Positions 48,056 through 61,514 of a stretch of DNA of 64,000 nucleotides are shown here, piece after piece (position 1 is the stretch's first letter; the number at the start of each line of letters is the position of its first letter). This stretch comes from Ianthella basta (taxonomy: Eukaryota; Porifera; Demospongiae; Verongiida; Ianthellidae). A program made the translations under genes and the position numbers. The notes below the pieces were generated by a model, which saw only the letters and a program-made list of their open reading frames with translations, had not been told where the DNA came from and did not search any database. The DNA lies in the NCBI GenBank assembly GCA_964019415.1, contig OZ025868.1:15498578-15562577 (forward strand). Direction: 5' to 3'.

Positions 48056-48579
48056 CTGCAATGGAATAATTAAAGTAATTTAAACAATTCACTCCTCAGT
48101 CCACTGTGTCACCATCCACAGACAGAACACCACACACACCAAATACACCTTCAAACACAACACTGACACACCCTCAAACACACCCCATACACGCCCTCTT
48201 GACACACCCCTTGCACACTCCACTAACTGGTTGGTTGGTGAGGCTCACCTCCACCATCTGATGATATTCACTCAGTTCCACACACCATCAGACACACACC
48301 TTGGAGTGAAGTGGCTGTAGCAACCCCTTTGGAGAGGGGGGAGTCCCAACACTGAGTAGACTGATTCTAGATTGGAAATGGGAAGGAGACAGTGTCCCAT
48401 CATAGTCAGACCTTGGAATGAAGTGGGACACACAACAATACACACACACTCAAACATACACACACACACCAAAGTAAAATATGATGATGATAGGATATAT
48501 CATTAGTACAAAGTGCTGACCATCTTTTCATCACTGTGATACCTGTCATGTGCTGTTGTGGCACATTCACATTCATAAA

Positions 48580-48830
<251 letters not shown>

Positions 48831-49192
48831 CACATTCACCTCATGACCTGTTAAGAGATGTACTACAGTCTTGTGATTAGACACTCACCCACACACACTG
48901 AGTGATGTTTACTGCCACACTCTCAACAACTCTCAACACATCTTCATGTGCAACGTAGGCCTGACACCCCACAGAGACGTACAGAGACATCCTCACACAC
49001 ACCAGACACACGCCCCCTGACACACCCACCTGGTGCCTCCATGTTGCTCTGACCATGCACTGGGTTCCCATTAGTCACTGCATTAGACACCACCACACTA
49101 CATCCGTGGTGGAGCTGTGTTTGAAGCTAAGCTGAGGGAGTCGCCATTGGGTCAGGGTCATCTAACAGATGAGTTAACAGAAATGGGTTGGG

Positions 49193-49262
49193 ACACTAGT
49201 ACACTAGCACACTAGCACACAAGTACACTAGTACACTAGTACACTAGTACACTAGTACACTA
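49193..49262. repeat. 10-bp tandem repeat ACACTAGTAC, second copy
   Basis: Same number and order of units as at 25,745. Confidence 0.9.
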
Positions 49263-49575
49263 TGTGCATACATTTATACAATACAGTCCATTTCAGGTTG
49301 CTTGCCCCACGAATGTATCATGGGATATCAAGTTGACCAATGAAACCTGATGCCTTACCTGATGATGCAATTGGGTTCAATGAATTTGATTGGTCAGTTT
49401 GATTGTCCATTTTATGGTTGTGGAACAAGCAACACCCTCTCCCACACCAACACTTCATCACCTCCCCTCACACCCTCCCCTCACCCCTTCCCCTCCCCCA
49501 CCCCTCCCATTCACCCCTCTCCCTTCCCTCCCTCCACCCCTCACACCCACCCCTCCCCTCCCACCCCTCACACAC

Positions 49576-49682
49576 CTTGTCAAATCCACTCATGATGACA
49601 CTGTTCTTGGCCAGTTCACACATGTCCACACTACTCAGCTTCCACACTTGAGCTGCAATGCTGTACTCCTCCATCAGCGGCT
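49576..49682 (-). pseudogene. Isolated AMP deaminase exon, duplicate of 26,127-26,233
   Basis: Same sequence ([26 protein letters not shown]) and same splice sites. Here the flanks are not interrupted by a gap, and still no other AMP deaminase exon is seen within 51,700 on the right or 46,000 on the left, which supports the view that the exon is a remnant. Confidence 0.72.
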
Positions 49683-50290
49683 CTTATACATAGGTAAATA
49701 GTATTAGATATTATACAGAATCATTGCTGCATGTATGAGTACATTCACAAAACGCTTGGTCATCACTGTTCCATATAAGTACCCATATACAGCACAGTAT
49801 GACGTCCATCCATGGATACACACCACCTGCTTGCAGGTGAACACTAAAGTTATGCACAACTACATCAAGACACATTTTGGGTGTGGGGGGAGTAGAATCT
49901 GAAGCTGATAGTAACAGAACATACAAACACATATGCAGCTACATCAAGAGTTAGTGTTACCATGCACACATCTTGGAAGTTACAAATTAATTCACTCCTG
50001 AATGCATTGAGACAAGTCAAGCCCCACTCTAGTGTGCACACACACTAGAGCAGAGCTTGCTTTTGTTGTTGGTCTTGTGGTATTAAACCTCACATTCAAA
50101 ATTTACTATGGGCTAACAATTTTCAGCTGTTTAATATTCTGACGGAATCTCACAAATAAGAGTCTGTCAGTCCCCAGTTATAGTAGGCTATCCAGCCAGA
50201 TCTTTTGTGTGCCATAACATAAAGAGGCACAATCTGGTTTAGCAAAGGATTTTAAAATTCCAAATTAGTGGGTTTGCAGCCTATTTTAAC
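49683..50290. other. Stretch with no recognised feature
   Basis: Duplicate of 26,234-26,841; AT-rich, nothing supported. Confidence 0.4.
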
Positions 50291-51715
50291 TTAAAGGTCC
50301 ACTGTCGCAGTTTATAAAATTTCATATTGATAGTGCTTTGTGAAACAACTTCAATGATACCTATTCAGAGTGCTCTGCCTCACGATGGGGGAGTTACGAG
50401 GGCACAAAGTTGCAAAAAGACCAATTATGCGTGGGCGTTTCCAGTTTTCCGGCCTAACAATGCTAAAACGTCGTGACATCACAGTAGGCTCTGGAATGTT
50501 TGCGCAAGTATGGAGGAGAGTATATAGGCCAGGCAACAGACTGAACAAGAAATTGTTATCTCCTGCGAGTCTTTCTCTTACGATGAAGGCGAAACTTCTT
50601 GAGACAATGAAGGAGATACCCCTGCTGATTCTGAAACAGATCTGGGCATGTGGGTTGCGCAGCCGTACGCGTACGGCACGACATCTATTTTGCGACACGA
50701 CCAATAATACGGTGACGCCCGTCCTCAGTCCTGCAAACACCGATTTGCACCATTCTTGGACAAAACAGAGATGGTACACCAGCCTAGAGCTGATTTGTCA
50801 CCTCCTACAAGGCGTAACAGCTGAAAATACGAAGTGTGCCGAAAACATATTTTGGAGCACTCAGCACGTACTTCAGGTCACTGGCTCCCACATTGCAGGA
50901 TGTAAGCATCTTTCCACTCCTACTTGCTAGGTAGTAGGGCACACGCAAACTCTGGTCACAGCAAGAGGTTCAGAGGAAAACTCTATGTCTCTACCGAGCA
51001 TGGCTGCGCAGAACACCAGGTGGTAGGGGCATCGAAATGGCCCTGGGACACATTTTTCATCATCGCAAAGCTACTACTCATTCTTTTGTCCTTTGCAGCG
51101 ATTTGTCGTGTTCTCAATTGGCTTTCTCTGTGCTAGGAAAGATTCTCCTGTAAGTTAGAGTGTCATTTGGATTCTGACAGATGTACTAGAGTGAGCAAAG
51201 TGGTTGTTGCTAGAATATTTAGACCAAAAAACAGCGAAATGGCAGGTAGGGCATCAGTCACAATCCGAAAGGCAGTCTATCTTACAGGAGAGTCTTATCA
51301 AGCACAGAAAAATACAATGGACCCTGCTAACAGCTGCTGGCCACCGCTTCTTCAGACTATTGCTCTTTGTGAAATGAAGCAGCGACCGTTGCCTCCACCA
51401 TAGATCCATGCCTCCACTGGCCCTACTACATCCTCCAGCAACGCATTTGTGATGCATCAGGGCGAGTTCATCAGCAAGAGGGACGTGAAAGCCAGTCGGC
51501 GATTCTCTTCCCACACGGTGTGTGACCCATTCAAGCATAGACACAGATGTACGGCAAGCCTACTGCAATATGGCAGATTTCTTCGGCCGATTTTCCAGAA
51601 GTGAGCCATTATCCCTCTAACGGGGATTTCGAAGCCCTTTAACAGCGATTTTCGGTGGTTCTAAACAATCTATCACATAAAGGCAACTTGTATAACCATG
51701 ACGGTGGACCTTTAA
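50291..51715. mobile_element. TTAA-flanked DNA transposon, complete copy
   Basis: The left end TTAAAGGTCCACTGTCGC is mirrored by the right end ...GGTGGACCTTTAA, giving inverted ends TTAAAGGTCCAC(T/C)GTC, with TTAA at 50,291-50,294 and 51,712-51,715. The 1.4-kb interior has ORFs of up to about 180 codons on the plus strand (ATG at 50,385). One reading frame near 50,560-50,780 has TPADSETDLGMWVAQPYAY with stops on either side, which might be a decayed fragment of a host or transposon protein. No transposase is recognised, so it is non-autonomous; TTAA targets point to piggyBac or Kolobok. Confidence 0.7.
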
Positions 51716-51964
51716 TTATTAACACATGCCTTAAACCATAAGCTTGGCAGTTAGCCTATGTAGCAGTGAGGATGGTTGAATGCTCAGGAACTGCTGTTTG
51801 CATGCTGTACAAAAGTGACCATTCCCTAGAGCATTCCTATGTATCACTTGCACTCTGTAGCACACTGTCCCTTCTGCCACAGTAAGTAGTTAGGTATAGG
51901 TGCTATTTAGGTGACACACACTCACAACTAGAGATCCAAATTCCACTTAACACTCCTTAGAGAA

Positions 51965-52854
51965 TACCGTATGAGCTGAAATTTTCACGGGACTAAACTT
52001 TCACAGTTTTCACGGTTCCAGAAGCCACACACGAATAGTTTAATCTGTGAAATTGTGCAAAGTGTTGTATAAGTGTATAATATGGATGCTGAAAGCCGTC
52101 AAAATGTCCCCTTTGTTCTATTATCGCTTTTGTATTCCACCAATCCACCATGGCGTAGGACGAGCAAGCAGATGCATGACATTTTTGCAGGACACAACCA
52201 ACTGTATCCCTGCCTTTCTTCACTGCAACTGCAAATTAATCCTCTCCATTGCCACTTTCGTGAGCACAGCAGAGATTCTTCCTGATTTGAGGAGCCCACA
52301 CTGCCGTATAAACATGAAAACCAGGTACACAACTGTTGACTTCAAACTTATTTCGAACCATTTTATAACTCGCAAAATTCGCACCTTGAATCATTTCCCT
52401 GAACAACGATTAGCACTAGCGGCGTGTTGATCCTTCCATAGAAACAAACTGATTTGGCTTGAATCACGAAGCTAGTGGCGGCTGATGAGTGTCAATGCCG
52501 ATAGCCCTGTAGGAAACTCGCACACTGGAAAGCTGAAACGACGACAAATGTTTGCAACGACTCTAGCGAAGGAAAAGCAGGGACGTGAATTTGCTAAGCA
52601 GAATGGTGCCATGGCTTCGCTAGGCTCTTCCTTTCTGTGCTTGTGCGATCGTCTCTCTTTAAATGGTACAGTAGTACTGTAAAGCAAGACCATTCTGTTC
52701 TCCCTTATCATTGTATTATTACAGCTATATAGCATATATATGCAATATAATATGAGTTACCCAGCATCTGCAAATAATAAAAACTGTGAATATAGTAAAA
52801 ATCTGCCATCCGCGAAAGTTTAGTGCCACAAAAATTTAAGCCCATCTGGTAGTA
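51965..52854. mobile_element. TA-flanked DNA transposon with CCGTATGAGC ends
   Basis: The left end CCGTATGAGCTGAAATTTTC (from 51,967) and the mirrored right end (ending 52,852) share ACTAAACTTTC(A/G)C further in, and both are flanked by TA. Interior of about 0.8 kb without a recognised gene. The terminal CC(A/G)TAT resembles the ends of the elements at 453 and 20,062. Confidence 0.65.
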
Positions 52855-52886
52855 TTCCATCCCAGCCTCACTGAATGAGAAGACAC

Positions 52887-53086
52887 TCAATACAGCTCAC
52901 CTTCACACAAGTGTGGACCCTTCTCTGTAGCAACTGCTCCTCCACTCACAACTGGAGCAGAAGTGGGGACACTCACAGCCTCTACAATTCTTCCACTATC
53001 AGTCAAGCCACATCTAGCTACTGTCTTAGTTGGTGGATGGTCTTGAGTGTCACTCTCTGAGGACCACTTCCTCTGCCAAGGCACAC
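52887..53086 (-). CDS. Last visible exon of the ankyrin-Death gene
   Basis: Acceptor CATCCTCCAG, then VPWQRKWSSESDTQDHPPTK and on to GPHLCEGELY and a stop at 52,887-52,889. A donor AAG|GTGAGC at 52,901 could lead to further exons, but the transposon at 51,965-52,854 begins a few dozen bases later and I see none. Confidence 0.45.
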
Positions 53087-53162
53087 CTGGAGGATGAGCA
53101 ACAATTGGAGGTGATGACATTACTTGGGCAAATAAATCACCAACTGAGCACAGTCCTTGTAC

Positions 53163-53268
53163 CTTCTTCATCTGATGTCCTCCTCCGCTTTGCCAATGAC
53201 CAACTCAGCTCTGCTGTCCTCTCAATGTGAACAAGAGACCTTGAGGAGCTGGCCAGCTGGGGAGAGAC
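53163..53268 (-). CDS. Downstream exon of the ankyrin-Death gene
   Basis: Acceptor TTATGCTCTCAG, codons VSPQLASSSRSLVHIERTAE and on to AKRRRTSDEE, donor GAAG|GTACAA. The first intron is about 194 bp with a long pyrimidine tract. The basic KRRR may be a nuclear localisation signal. The next exon (52,887-53,086, VPWQRKWSSESDTQD) joins in phase, forming a Gly across the junction. Confidence 0.5.
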
Positions 53269-53462
53269 CTGAGAGCATAAGGGAAACAAAAGAGATACAC
53301 AGGAGGGGAGGGGATCAGAGGGGAGGAGGGAGGGGGGGGGGGGAGGAAGAAAAGAGGAGGCAGCACGAACACAAACACACATGACAGGAGAGTAACACTT
53401 GCCTCCTCCAGACAGCACACCACACAGCACCCTTCACTCAACACACAGCACTGCACACTTAC

Positions 53463-53750
53463 CTGATGAGCTCCTCCCAATTCTGATACAATCTTGTCCG
53501 TTAGTTCATCAATAGTGTGTTTAGTCTCAAAGTGACCCAAGACATCCAACAGGGTCTTCCAGGTTACACTGCTACCGTGCTCCAACCAGTAGCTCAAGGT
53601 CTCCAAGAATCTGTTCCTGTCATCACCGAATTGATGTGAAAATGCATTAAGAGTCTCCTCACTATCAGTAATATCTTCCAGGAGCAACAGTCCAACCAGC
53701 TTCCAGTTTTGGGAGGAAACATGTGGAATGATTAGGCGACATAGTTTAGA
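53463..53750 (-). pseudogene. Death-domain exon of the broken ankyrin gene
   Basis: The frame from SKLCRLIIPHVSSQNWKLVG to DELTDKIVSELGGAHQ is open and ends at a strong donor (CAG|GTAAGT). The Trp-containing first helix, WLEHG in the middle and TWKTLLDVLG near the end are the Death-domain pattern. The domain differs from the one at 32,616, so the two belong to separate lineages. It is in the same frame as the ankyrin part and divided from it only by the TAA at 53,751. Confidence 0.75.
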
Positions 53751-56700
53751 TTATTTGGGCTTTTGTCTGAGGACATTCTCCTTACCCAGCTGTTCTGCAC
53801 TGAGCAGTGAAGGGCGGTCACTAAGAGGCTGATGGAGAACACTGGAAAACACCCCCTTGAGGAATTCACGACCATGTTCACCTTCCCGAGCAATAGCCAT
53901 CATGGAAACGTAATCCTCTTTCAATCGAGCCAGTGCTAAAGGCTGTTTAGCTTCAATTTCTTGTGGTATGTCTGCCCACACTCCTGGGCCTCCACCCGCC
54001 TCCTCAATCAATGCAGCTATGTCATGGAGTTCAAACTGTCGAGCTAGGTCAAGAGGACTTAGACCATTTGGGAAGTTCTCATTGACTGTTCTCTTCAACA
54101 CAGGGTGGGACAACAGTTTGGTGATAAATGAAGTGTGATCCTTGGAACCAGTTTGAATGCCAGGTACGGCAAGTCCCATTTCAAAGCATTTCAATGACAG
54201 CAGTGGCAATTGTAAAGTATGCAAGGCACTATCATCTGGTATACTGAGCTGGTTTAAGAATTATACTGAGCTGGTTTAAGAATGTAACACCTTCACCATT
54301 GCAGAATAAGTATTTGGCACATTTCACAGCTGCAGGCATGGCACAAACTTCAGAAGCAACTATTTCACTAAAATCATCTTCCAGGAATACACTGTCTCCA
54401 CAAATGGCACACAAACACAGCACTTTGTGTGCATCAACCAGACCCTTAGTGATCAAGGTTGCTAAAGCACCTTTTAGCCCTTCTCCACCGCTCCCAATGC
54501 CACATGCCTCACAGAACTGGCTCAGTTTGCTGGCATGGCCACCAACAAAGCAGCGTCCAAGTGTAGACACAGAATGACTGTCTCTGTCAGAGATAGCCGC
54601 ACCTTTAGCGAACAGAACTTTGAACAATTCCACCTGCCCACGCAATGCAGCCCACATTACAGGGGTCTGGCCAAATGAATCACAAATGCTAATGGCATTA
54701 TCTGACAGATGTCTTGTCAAAGGTGTGACATTACAATTGACCAAATCCAACAGAACTTCAACAGACTCAGAATGACCATAAAAAACTGCTTGATGCAAAG
54801 GTGTGCCCCATCTACCAGCAACCACTGACTTGGTTGCACCAAGTTTGATTAGCTCACGAACTGCTTCTGTTCTACCACAACCAGCAGCATCATGAAGGGG
54901 AGTACGGCCATCTACAGCAACTGCATTCACATCACACCCTCTGCCCACTAGCTTTCTCACTACTTCAACATGGCCACCTTTAGCTGCAAAATGAAGAACA
55001 GCATTCCCATTACCGTTCACTACATCACTAGGACACCCTTCCACCAACATGGCTTCAAAAGTCTCCACATGTCCATTAAGGGCTGCTTGATCAAGTGGAG
55101 TCCCAAAATCACCAGCAACCACTGACTTGGTTGCACCAAGTTTGATTAGCTCACAAACTTCTTCTGTTCTACCATAACTAGCAGCAACATGAAGGGGAGT
55201 ACAGCCATTTACGGCAACTGCATTCACATCACACCCTCTGCCCACTAGCTTTCTTACTACTTCAACATGGCCATGTGTAACTGCAAATTGAAGAACAGTA
55301 TTCCCACTACTGTTCACCACATCAATAGGACACCCTTCTGTCAACATGGCTTCAACAGTCTCCATATGTCCTTTAATGGTTGCTAGATGAAGTGGAGTCC
55401 CAAAATCACCAGCAACCACTGACTTGGTTGCACCAAGTTTGATTAGCTCACGAACTGCTTCTTTTCTACCACAATTAGCAGCATAGTGGAGGGGAGTACA
55501 GCCGTTTACTTCCACTGCATTCACATCACACCCTCTGTCAACCAATACCCTCATTACTTCAACATAACCACCTTGAGCTACACCATGCAGAACAGTGGCT
55601 CCAACACTGTCTAGTGCATCAATAGGACACCCTTCCGCCAACATGGCTTCAACAGTCTCCACATGTCCATTAATGGTTGCTTGATGAAGTGGAGTCCCAA
55701 AATCACCAGCAACCACTGACTTGGTTGCACCAAGTTTGATTAGCTCACGAACTGCTTCTGTTCTACCACGACCAGCAGCATCATGAAGGGGAGTACAGTC
55801 ATTTACTTCCACTGCATTCACATCACACCCTCTGCCAACTAGCTTTCTCATTACCTCAACATGACCACCTTAAGCTGCAAAATGCAGAACAGTCTCTCCA
55901 TTTCTGTTCACTACGTCAATAAGACACCCTTCCACCAACATGGCTTCAACAGTCTCCACATGTCCATTAACAGTTGCTAGATGAAGTGGAGTCCCAAAAT
56001 CACCAGCAACCAATGACTTGGTTGCACCAAGTTTGATTAGCTCACGAACTGCTTCTGTTTTACCACGACCAGCAGCATCATGGAGGGGAGTGCAGCCATT
56101 TACTTCCACTGCATTCACATCACACCCTCTGCCGACTAGCTTTCTCACTACTTCAACATGGCCATCTCCAGCTGCAGAATGCAGAACAGTGGCTCCAAAA
56201 CAGTCCGCTACATCAATAGGACACCCTTCCATCAACATGGCTTCAACAGTCTCCACATGTCCATTAACAGTTGCTAGATGAAGTGGAGTCCCAAACCTAC
56301 CAGCAACCACTGACTTGGTTGCACCAAGTTTGATTAGCTCACAAACTGCTTCTGTTCTACCACGACTAGCAGCATGGAGGGGAGTACAGCCGTTTACTTC
56401 CACTGCATTCACATCACACCCTCTGCCTACTAGCTTTCTCACTACTTCTACATGGCCACCTTTAGCTGCAAAATGCAGAACAGTCTCCCTATTACTGTTC
56501 ACTACATCAATAGGACACCCTTCCGCCAACATGGCTTCAACAGTCTCCACATGTCCATTAAGGGTTGCTTGATGAAGTGGAGTCCCACAATCACCAGCAA
56601 CCACTGACTTGGTTGTACTAAGTTTGATTAGTTCACGAACTGCTTCTGTTCTACCACGACCAGCAGCAGCATGGAGGGGAGTACAGCCGTTTACTTCCAC

Positions 56701-57734
56701 TGCATTCACATCACACCCTCTCCCTACTAGCTTTCTCACTATGAATGACAACATGGCCACCTTCAGCTGCAAAATGCAGAACAGTCTCTCTATTACTGTT
56801 CACTGCATCAATAGGACACCCTTCCGCCAACATGGCTTCAACAGTCTCCACATGTCCATTAACGGTTGCTAGATGAAGTGGAGTCCCAAACCTACCAGCA
56901 ACTACTGACTTGGATGCACCAAGTCTGATTAGTTCACGAACTGCTTCTGTTCTACCACAACCAGCAGCAGAGTGGAGGGGAGTACAGCCATTTGCTTTAA
57001 CTGCATTCTTATCACACTCTCTGTCTATCAAAACCCTCAATATTTTATTATGACCACCTTCAGCTGCAAAATGCAGAACAGTGGTTCCAACACTGTTCAC
57101 TGCATCAATAGGACACCCTTCCTCCAACATGGCCTCAACAGTCTCCACATGTTGTCCAATGGCTGCTTGATGAAGTGGAGTTCCAAATATATCAGCAACC
57201 ACTGACTTGGTTGCTCCCATTTGAATCAGTTCTCGAACTGCCTTTGTCTGTCCCATTGCAGCAGCCCAGTGCAGTGGAGTGAGCCCTCTACCATCAACTG
57301 AGTCTACATCACATCCCCTCCTGATGAGAAGCCTAATTGTGGTCACATGACCACCTTGTGCTGCCCAATGCAATAGAGACTTCCCCTCATCATCCATAGT
57401 GTCAATTGGGACAACTCTGTCTAACAGGTCTAATCTGAATCTTTGTAAAAGACCCATTTAAGAGCCACTAATAGAGCAGTTGCAGCAGGTGATTGGTCCA
57501 TCTGTACTGTCTGTAAGTCTCTTTACAGAGCAAGAGAAGTAAGGGAAAACATTCTCAAGTGAGGTAGGATTGAAATGTTCCATGAACACAACGGGTGATA
57601 TTCAGAACACATGATCATGGATGTGTGCGTTATTGTCAACTATTCTGGATTACTGCTACTTATTTTAAACATTAAGTAAGAACTGTGAGTGAGCCCCACT
57701 CAAATGTGAAATTAAGGGCTGTCATCATTAATTT

Positions 57735-58110
57735 GCTGACACATGCTTGTCTGTACATTCCCCAATATTGCAATGTATAAATGGCCATTGTATGCAACAC
57801 CAGACAGTACACAGGAGGTTCAGAGATGTGGTCACAGCTGGTGAAAGTGTTTGTGATCTACGTAATAGCTTGTCTCAGTGGCTGGAGTGCTGCTGCTTAG
57901 AGGAGCATCTCACCAAAGGTAAGTACAAGTCAATAGCATGGTGTGCTGTCTGTTCACTTGGACATATAATGGTTCTTGTTATGGAAACACTTATACTATT
58001 CTCTTCTATAGTCATAAGAATACAGTTGAGGCATTCCTTCTAATTCCAGCCTGTTCTATTTGAATGAGAATTGCCACCACCTGCTGACCATGTAAAATGA
58101 CAGAACTAAT
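57735..58110 (+). pseudogene. Conserved exon-like ORF, unit 3 copy
   Basis: It is similar to the 18,563 copy but the acceptor TTACAG has become TTATGG and a 1-bp loss near 58,050 (CCAGCCTGTTC) breaks the frame. It stands head to head with the broken ankyrin gene, so both partners of the divergent pair have decayed in this unit. Confidence 0.35.
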
Positions 58111-58385
58111 AGCAGTGGTTAGTACTGACTATCACACCCAGTCTCAGAACAAAATTGGAAAGTTCTACTGTGCAACATCACCTGTTTAGGGGAAACCTGC
58201 TGCCAAACACCGGAAGCAAGTGTTTGGTCCACTTGTCCCATTTATAGGAAGACTCTCACGTATGATGTGATAGACTTGTTACATGAACATTTGTTCATAT
58301 ACATATGCACAAAATAACGTATGGGTTGCCTATGAAACAGAAATAAAAAGCTGATTTGTACCATGTCTATGTTTGTACTTAACTA

Positions 58386-58560
58386 AGTTCTTGTCGCATT
58401 GGCGGGTCAGCCCCTTCAATCCTGCCTCTCTTACACACTCCCACCGTGACCCTAAGTAAACCCACTTTTGCCCATTGTGTGTGAGGTTCTCCGTCACTCT
58501 GACTCTATAACTACCACAATTTCGAACATGGTCTTCCCTTTTCAGACTACAACGTGATTA
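58386..58560 (-). CDS. Unidentified conserved exon-like ORF, unit 3 copy
   Basis: Counterpart of 2,105-2,317. It reads NCGSYRVRVTENLTHNGQKW and on to CVREAGLKGLTRQCDKN in the same frame, without a stop. The family is unknown. Confidence 0.3.
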
Positions 58561-60879
58561 CTTGCCTTTGGTAACTACAAAGATGACGTGGCATGGGCAG
58601 AGCACACTCACAGCAACTTGTGTTTGAGAAAGTGACAATTCACTAACTGAAAGGTGCTACTTGTCCACTGCATTACCCCCCATTTTATGTCTTATGCAAG
58701 TTGGCATGCACTGTGAGTTCAATGATAATAATAGCCGGCCAACATGGTATGAGGCATGGTGAAACAGGTGGACATATGACAACATTACTACTGGCAGGCT
58801 GGTGTGCATGACTTTCAAGGTGAGTTGGATTGATTATTGATGGACATGCAGTGTGTCAGTTCACATCCTACCACAGTCGTCCTTCTTACAACCTGGCACT
58901 AGCTCATATCCTTAACAGCTGCTGCTCGATGCTGAAGTAGAGCACCCTTAAACAGTTGGCTAACAACTCTGAAGCATTTTGTCCCCTGCTGTTGTCTTCA
59001 TCAGACATTGATTCAGTCGTTGAGTGCTTTAAGCCTGAGTCATCATCAAACCACAAGTGATCATGTGGTGGATTGTTGGACACCACATGGGGGAGGGGGG
59101 GGAGGGGGAGGCAAACTGCATGGCTGCTACATTCAAAGGCAGTGCTGTGATCAGTTTCAATCGTTGCTCGTTCTACTTCATCGGATTCCTCACATGTCAA
59201 CGCAACGTACTCCAGAGGTCATAGCCCTATTGTTCACAGTGACACACTCCTATACAAGAGCTCAAAACACATGCACAACAACTTCAGCCCAGTCTAAAAT
59301 TTGTTTACATGGCAATTTCCTGGTTTGACATCATTCTCCATAGTAGGGTCAGTCATATGACTTTAGCTTCATGGGTGTATTGCTGCTAGTTAACTTTGAG
59401 GAACTACTTCAGATCTCACACCTATTGTCAGTTTTAAAACTGAAATCAGTGGGGAATCCTTAGCATTGTGACATAATTTCCTACTCTGGTTATGGACCTA
59501 TACACCCTATACAACTGTCGTGCAATACACAGCATGTATAGGAAATGTAGGAAGGTTACGTGGAGTTGGTCATGCACAGTACAAAGGTGGGTGAGTCAGT
59601 CCATTGGCTACAGTGTCATATAGATATATGGGGACTACGTAGATTTTGGGACCCCCTCCCTAAATCTATGTAGGATAGGAGACACCCACATGAAAATGGG
59701 GAGCCCAATGTTGTTATTGGGAAGGCACACAGCTTTGAGTAATTTGAGTTAGGAAGAGTAAATTTTGTCATTGGACATGTAAGTAAATGACAATCATGTT
59801 GAGTAACTTCTTATGTGGGTGGGGACATTTCAGTACATGACAGTTCCTTTGATGGTCAGTTGGAAGCATGGAAGTTGTCATTGGATCTTAAGCACCAACA
59901 GTACTGTAGAAGCATATGAAGCATGTACAGGTGATGGCAATCATCACTCAGTGGTGAAGGTACCCATCATGCATGCAGTGCCAACTGAGAGGTAGGACTG
60001 CAGTGTATGGATGATAGTGTGACATGTTAGCGTGATTGTCCTGAGTGGCACATTTGACTATAATGACAAGGTAGACGTCCCTATTTGGACAACCATTCTG
60101 AAACTGACTTTAAGGCTTCCCCGTAGCTAGCTAGCTACCCTTGAGATTCAGTACACCATTTATGATTGAAATCAAACCGGTCACCTGTGACTCCACCAAC
60201 ACCACTGACACACTGTCATAATTCGCCACACATAGCACTTACCAATGATCCACTGACGGAGATCACAAGCCGAAACTCCAAGACCGTGGTGTGATCAGCT
60301 TCAACTGTCGCTCGTTCCACCTCCACCTCAAGAGAACGTAGGCCGATGTAGTTACAAGTAGCCCTGTCGTACTCACTCACGGACACCGACTAAGTATAAG
60401 GTTCCCCGTCTAGAGCTCTCGGTCCTCGCCTCGTCCTTGCAATGCGCGCAGTCCACGTGACCACAAAGTAACTTGCCCTGGCCGACTATCCCCAACACGA
60501 TCGAACTATTTTCGATCACGAGGTACCCGTCTCACGCCACAACTACTTCACTCGCTTTATTCTATCCCTAGTTAACCCTCCAGAATATATTCTGTCTGAT
60601 GCTTCGCGACTGCGTATGAAGAGAGGTTGTGACTAGGGTACTGCCCGTCCCCAGGTGGTCTGACGTCAACCCAAATTAGGAGACTGATCGGTGGCTCCCA
60701 GAACACTTTCCGGAAATAGAACAATTAATGGTAGGAATTATGACGTCATTAAAAATTATTAAATGTCATGGGGGTTGTCAAGTGCAATGCACAGCATATA
60801 TACATCACACACACATTGAGGGGAGTTTGGGGTGGTTTGTAAAGTACAGAGGAGGTGGTGGTCACTGTAGTGGGGCTAG
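58561..60879. other. Intergenic region of unit 3
   Basis: The first 830 bp match 2,317-3,240 of unit 1. From about 59,400 to 59,990 the sequence is specific to this unit. From about 60,000 on it matches the blocks before the last SIK-like exon in units 1 and 2. Here the site of the fold-back element is also empty (GAACAATTAATGG at about 60,719). A G-rich run lies at 59,089-59,110. No gene is supported. Confidence 0.45.
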
Positions 60880-61142
60880 CTACACCACGGAGGGCTGCAC
60901 TAGTTTGCTGCTGATTTCCCGAATCATGGTCTGGTAGACATCAACATCTCCCTGCGTGTGGAGTAGCTCCAGGTTAATGTGGCCATTGGAAGTTTGACTG
61001 AGGACAATCTTGAGCACTGTGCTGTTGTACTGTACGAGGAACTCGCTTGGGGACACACGGTGGTGGGAGAGGCCGATGTTAGTCAGCACAGCATCCAGCT
61101 GGTGGCAAGCACCTGACAGATATGCCTCAGTGGAGGGAGGGG
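60880..61142 (-). CDS. Final SIK-like exon, copy C (KA1-like tail)
   Basis: Open over 263 bp and reading AYLSGACHQLDAVL to SSKLVQPSVV. The penultimate exon joins in phase (NMEAP + A + PPSTEAY), so these two exons at least could still be spliced together. Confidence 0.6.
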
Positions 61143-61307
61143 CTGGGGAGGAGAGGAGAAGAAGAAGTGGGTAACCTGCTAAAGGAGTGCTGTAGAGTCA
61201 AGATGCTAAAGATGGGGCTATGACTCTAACTAGACACCTGTCCAGTGCTGTTGCTCACATTGTGTGGCACCTTCACATTGACATTCATATTCACTTTCAC
61301 ATTCACA

Positions 61308-61326
61308 AACACAAACACACACACAT

Positions 61327-61411
<85 letters not shown>

Positions 61412-61448
61412 CACATGCACACACACACACATACACAAACACACACAT

Positions 61449-61512
<64 letters not shown>
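61308..61512. repeat. CA microsatellite
   Basis: (CA)n with CATGCG and CATGCA interruptions in the intron after the last SIK-like exon, again preceded by the GTGGCACCTTCACATTGAC motif. Confidence 0.95.

Positions 61513-61514
<2 letters not shown>

Larger units (their letters stand above)
52887..57501 (-). pseudogene. Ankyrin-repeat protein with C-terminal Death domain, broken
   Basis: From the conserved ATG (57,499-57,501) leftwards the sequence follows the ankyrin gene of unit 2 up to VWADIPQ (near 53,965), then changes to a different tail that contains a Death domain (SSQNWKLVGLLLLEDIT, FLETLSYWLEHG, TWKTLLDVLG). Lesions: loss of the leader coding region after MDQSPAATA with a frame change (57,425-57,475); a net 4-bp change near 56,743; TAA at 55,870-55,872 where paralogues have a codon before GGHVEV; a 22-bp tandem duplication at 54,241-54,284 that shifts frame; and TAA at 53,751-53,753. 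Two further exons fit beyond a CAG|GTAAGT donor at 53,463 (53,163-53,268 and 52,887-53,086). All lesions could not be sequencing error together, so I call it a pseudogene. Confidence 0.8.
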
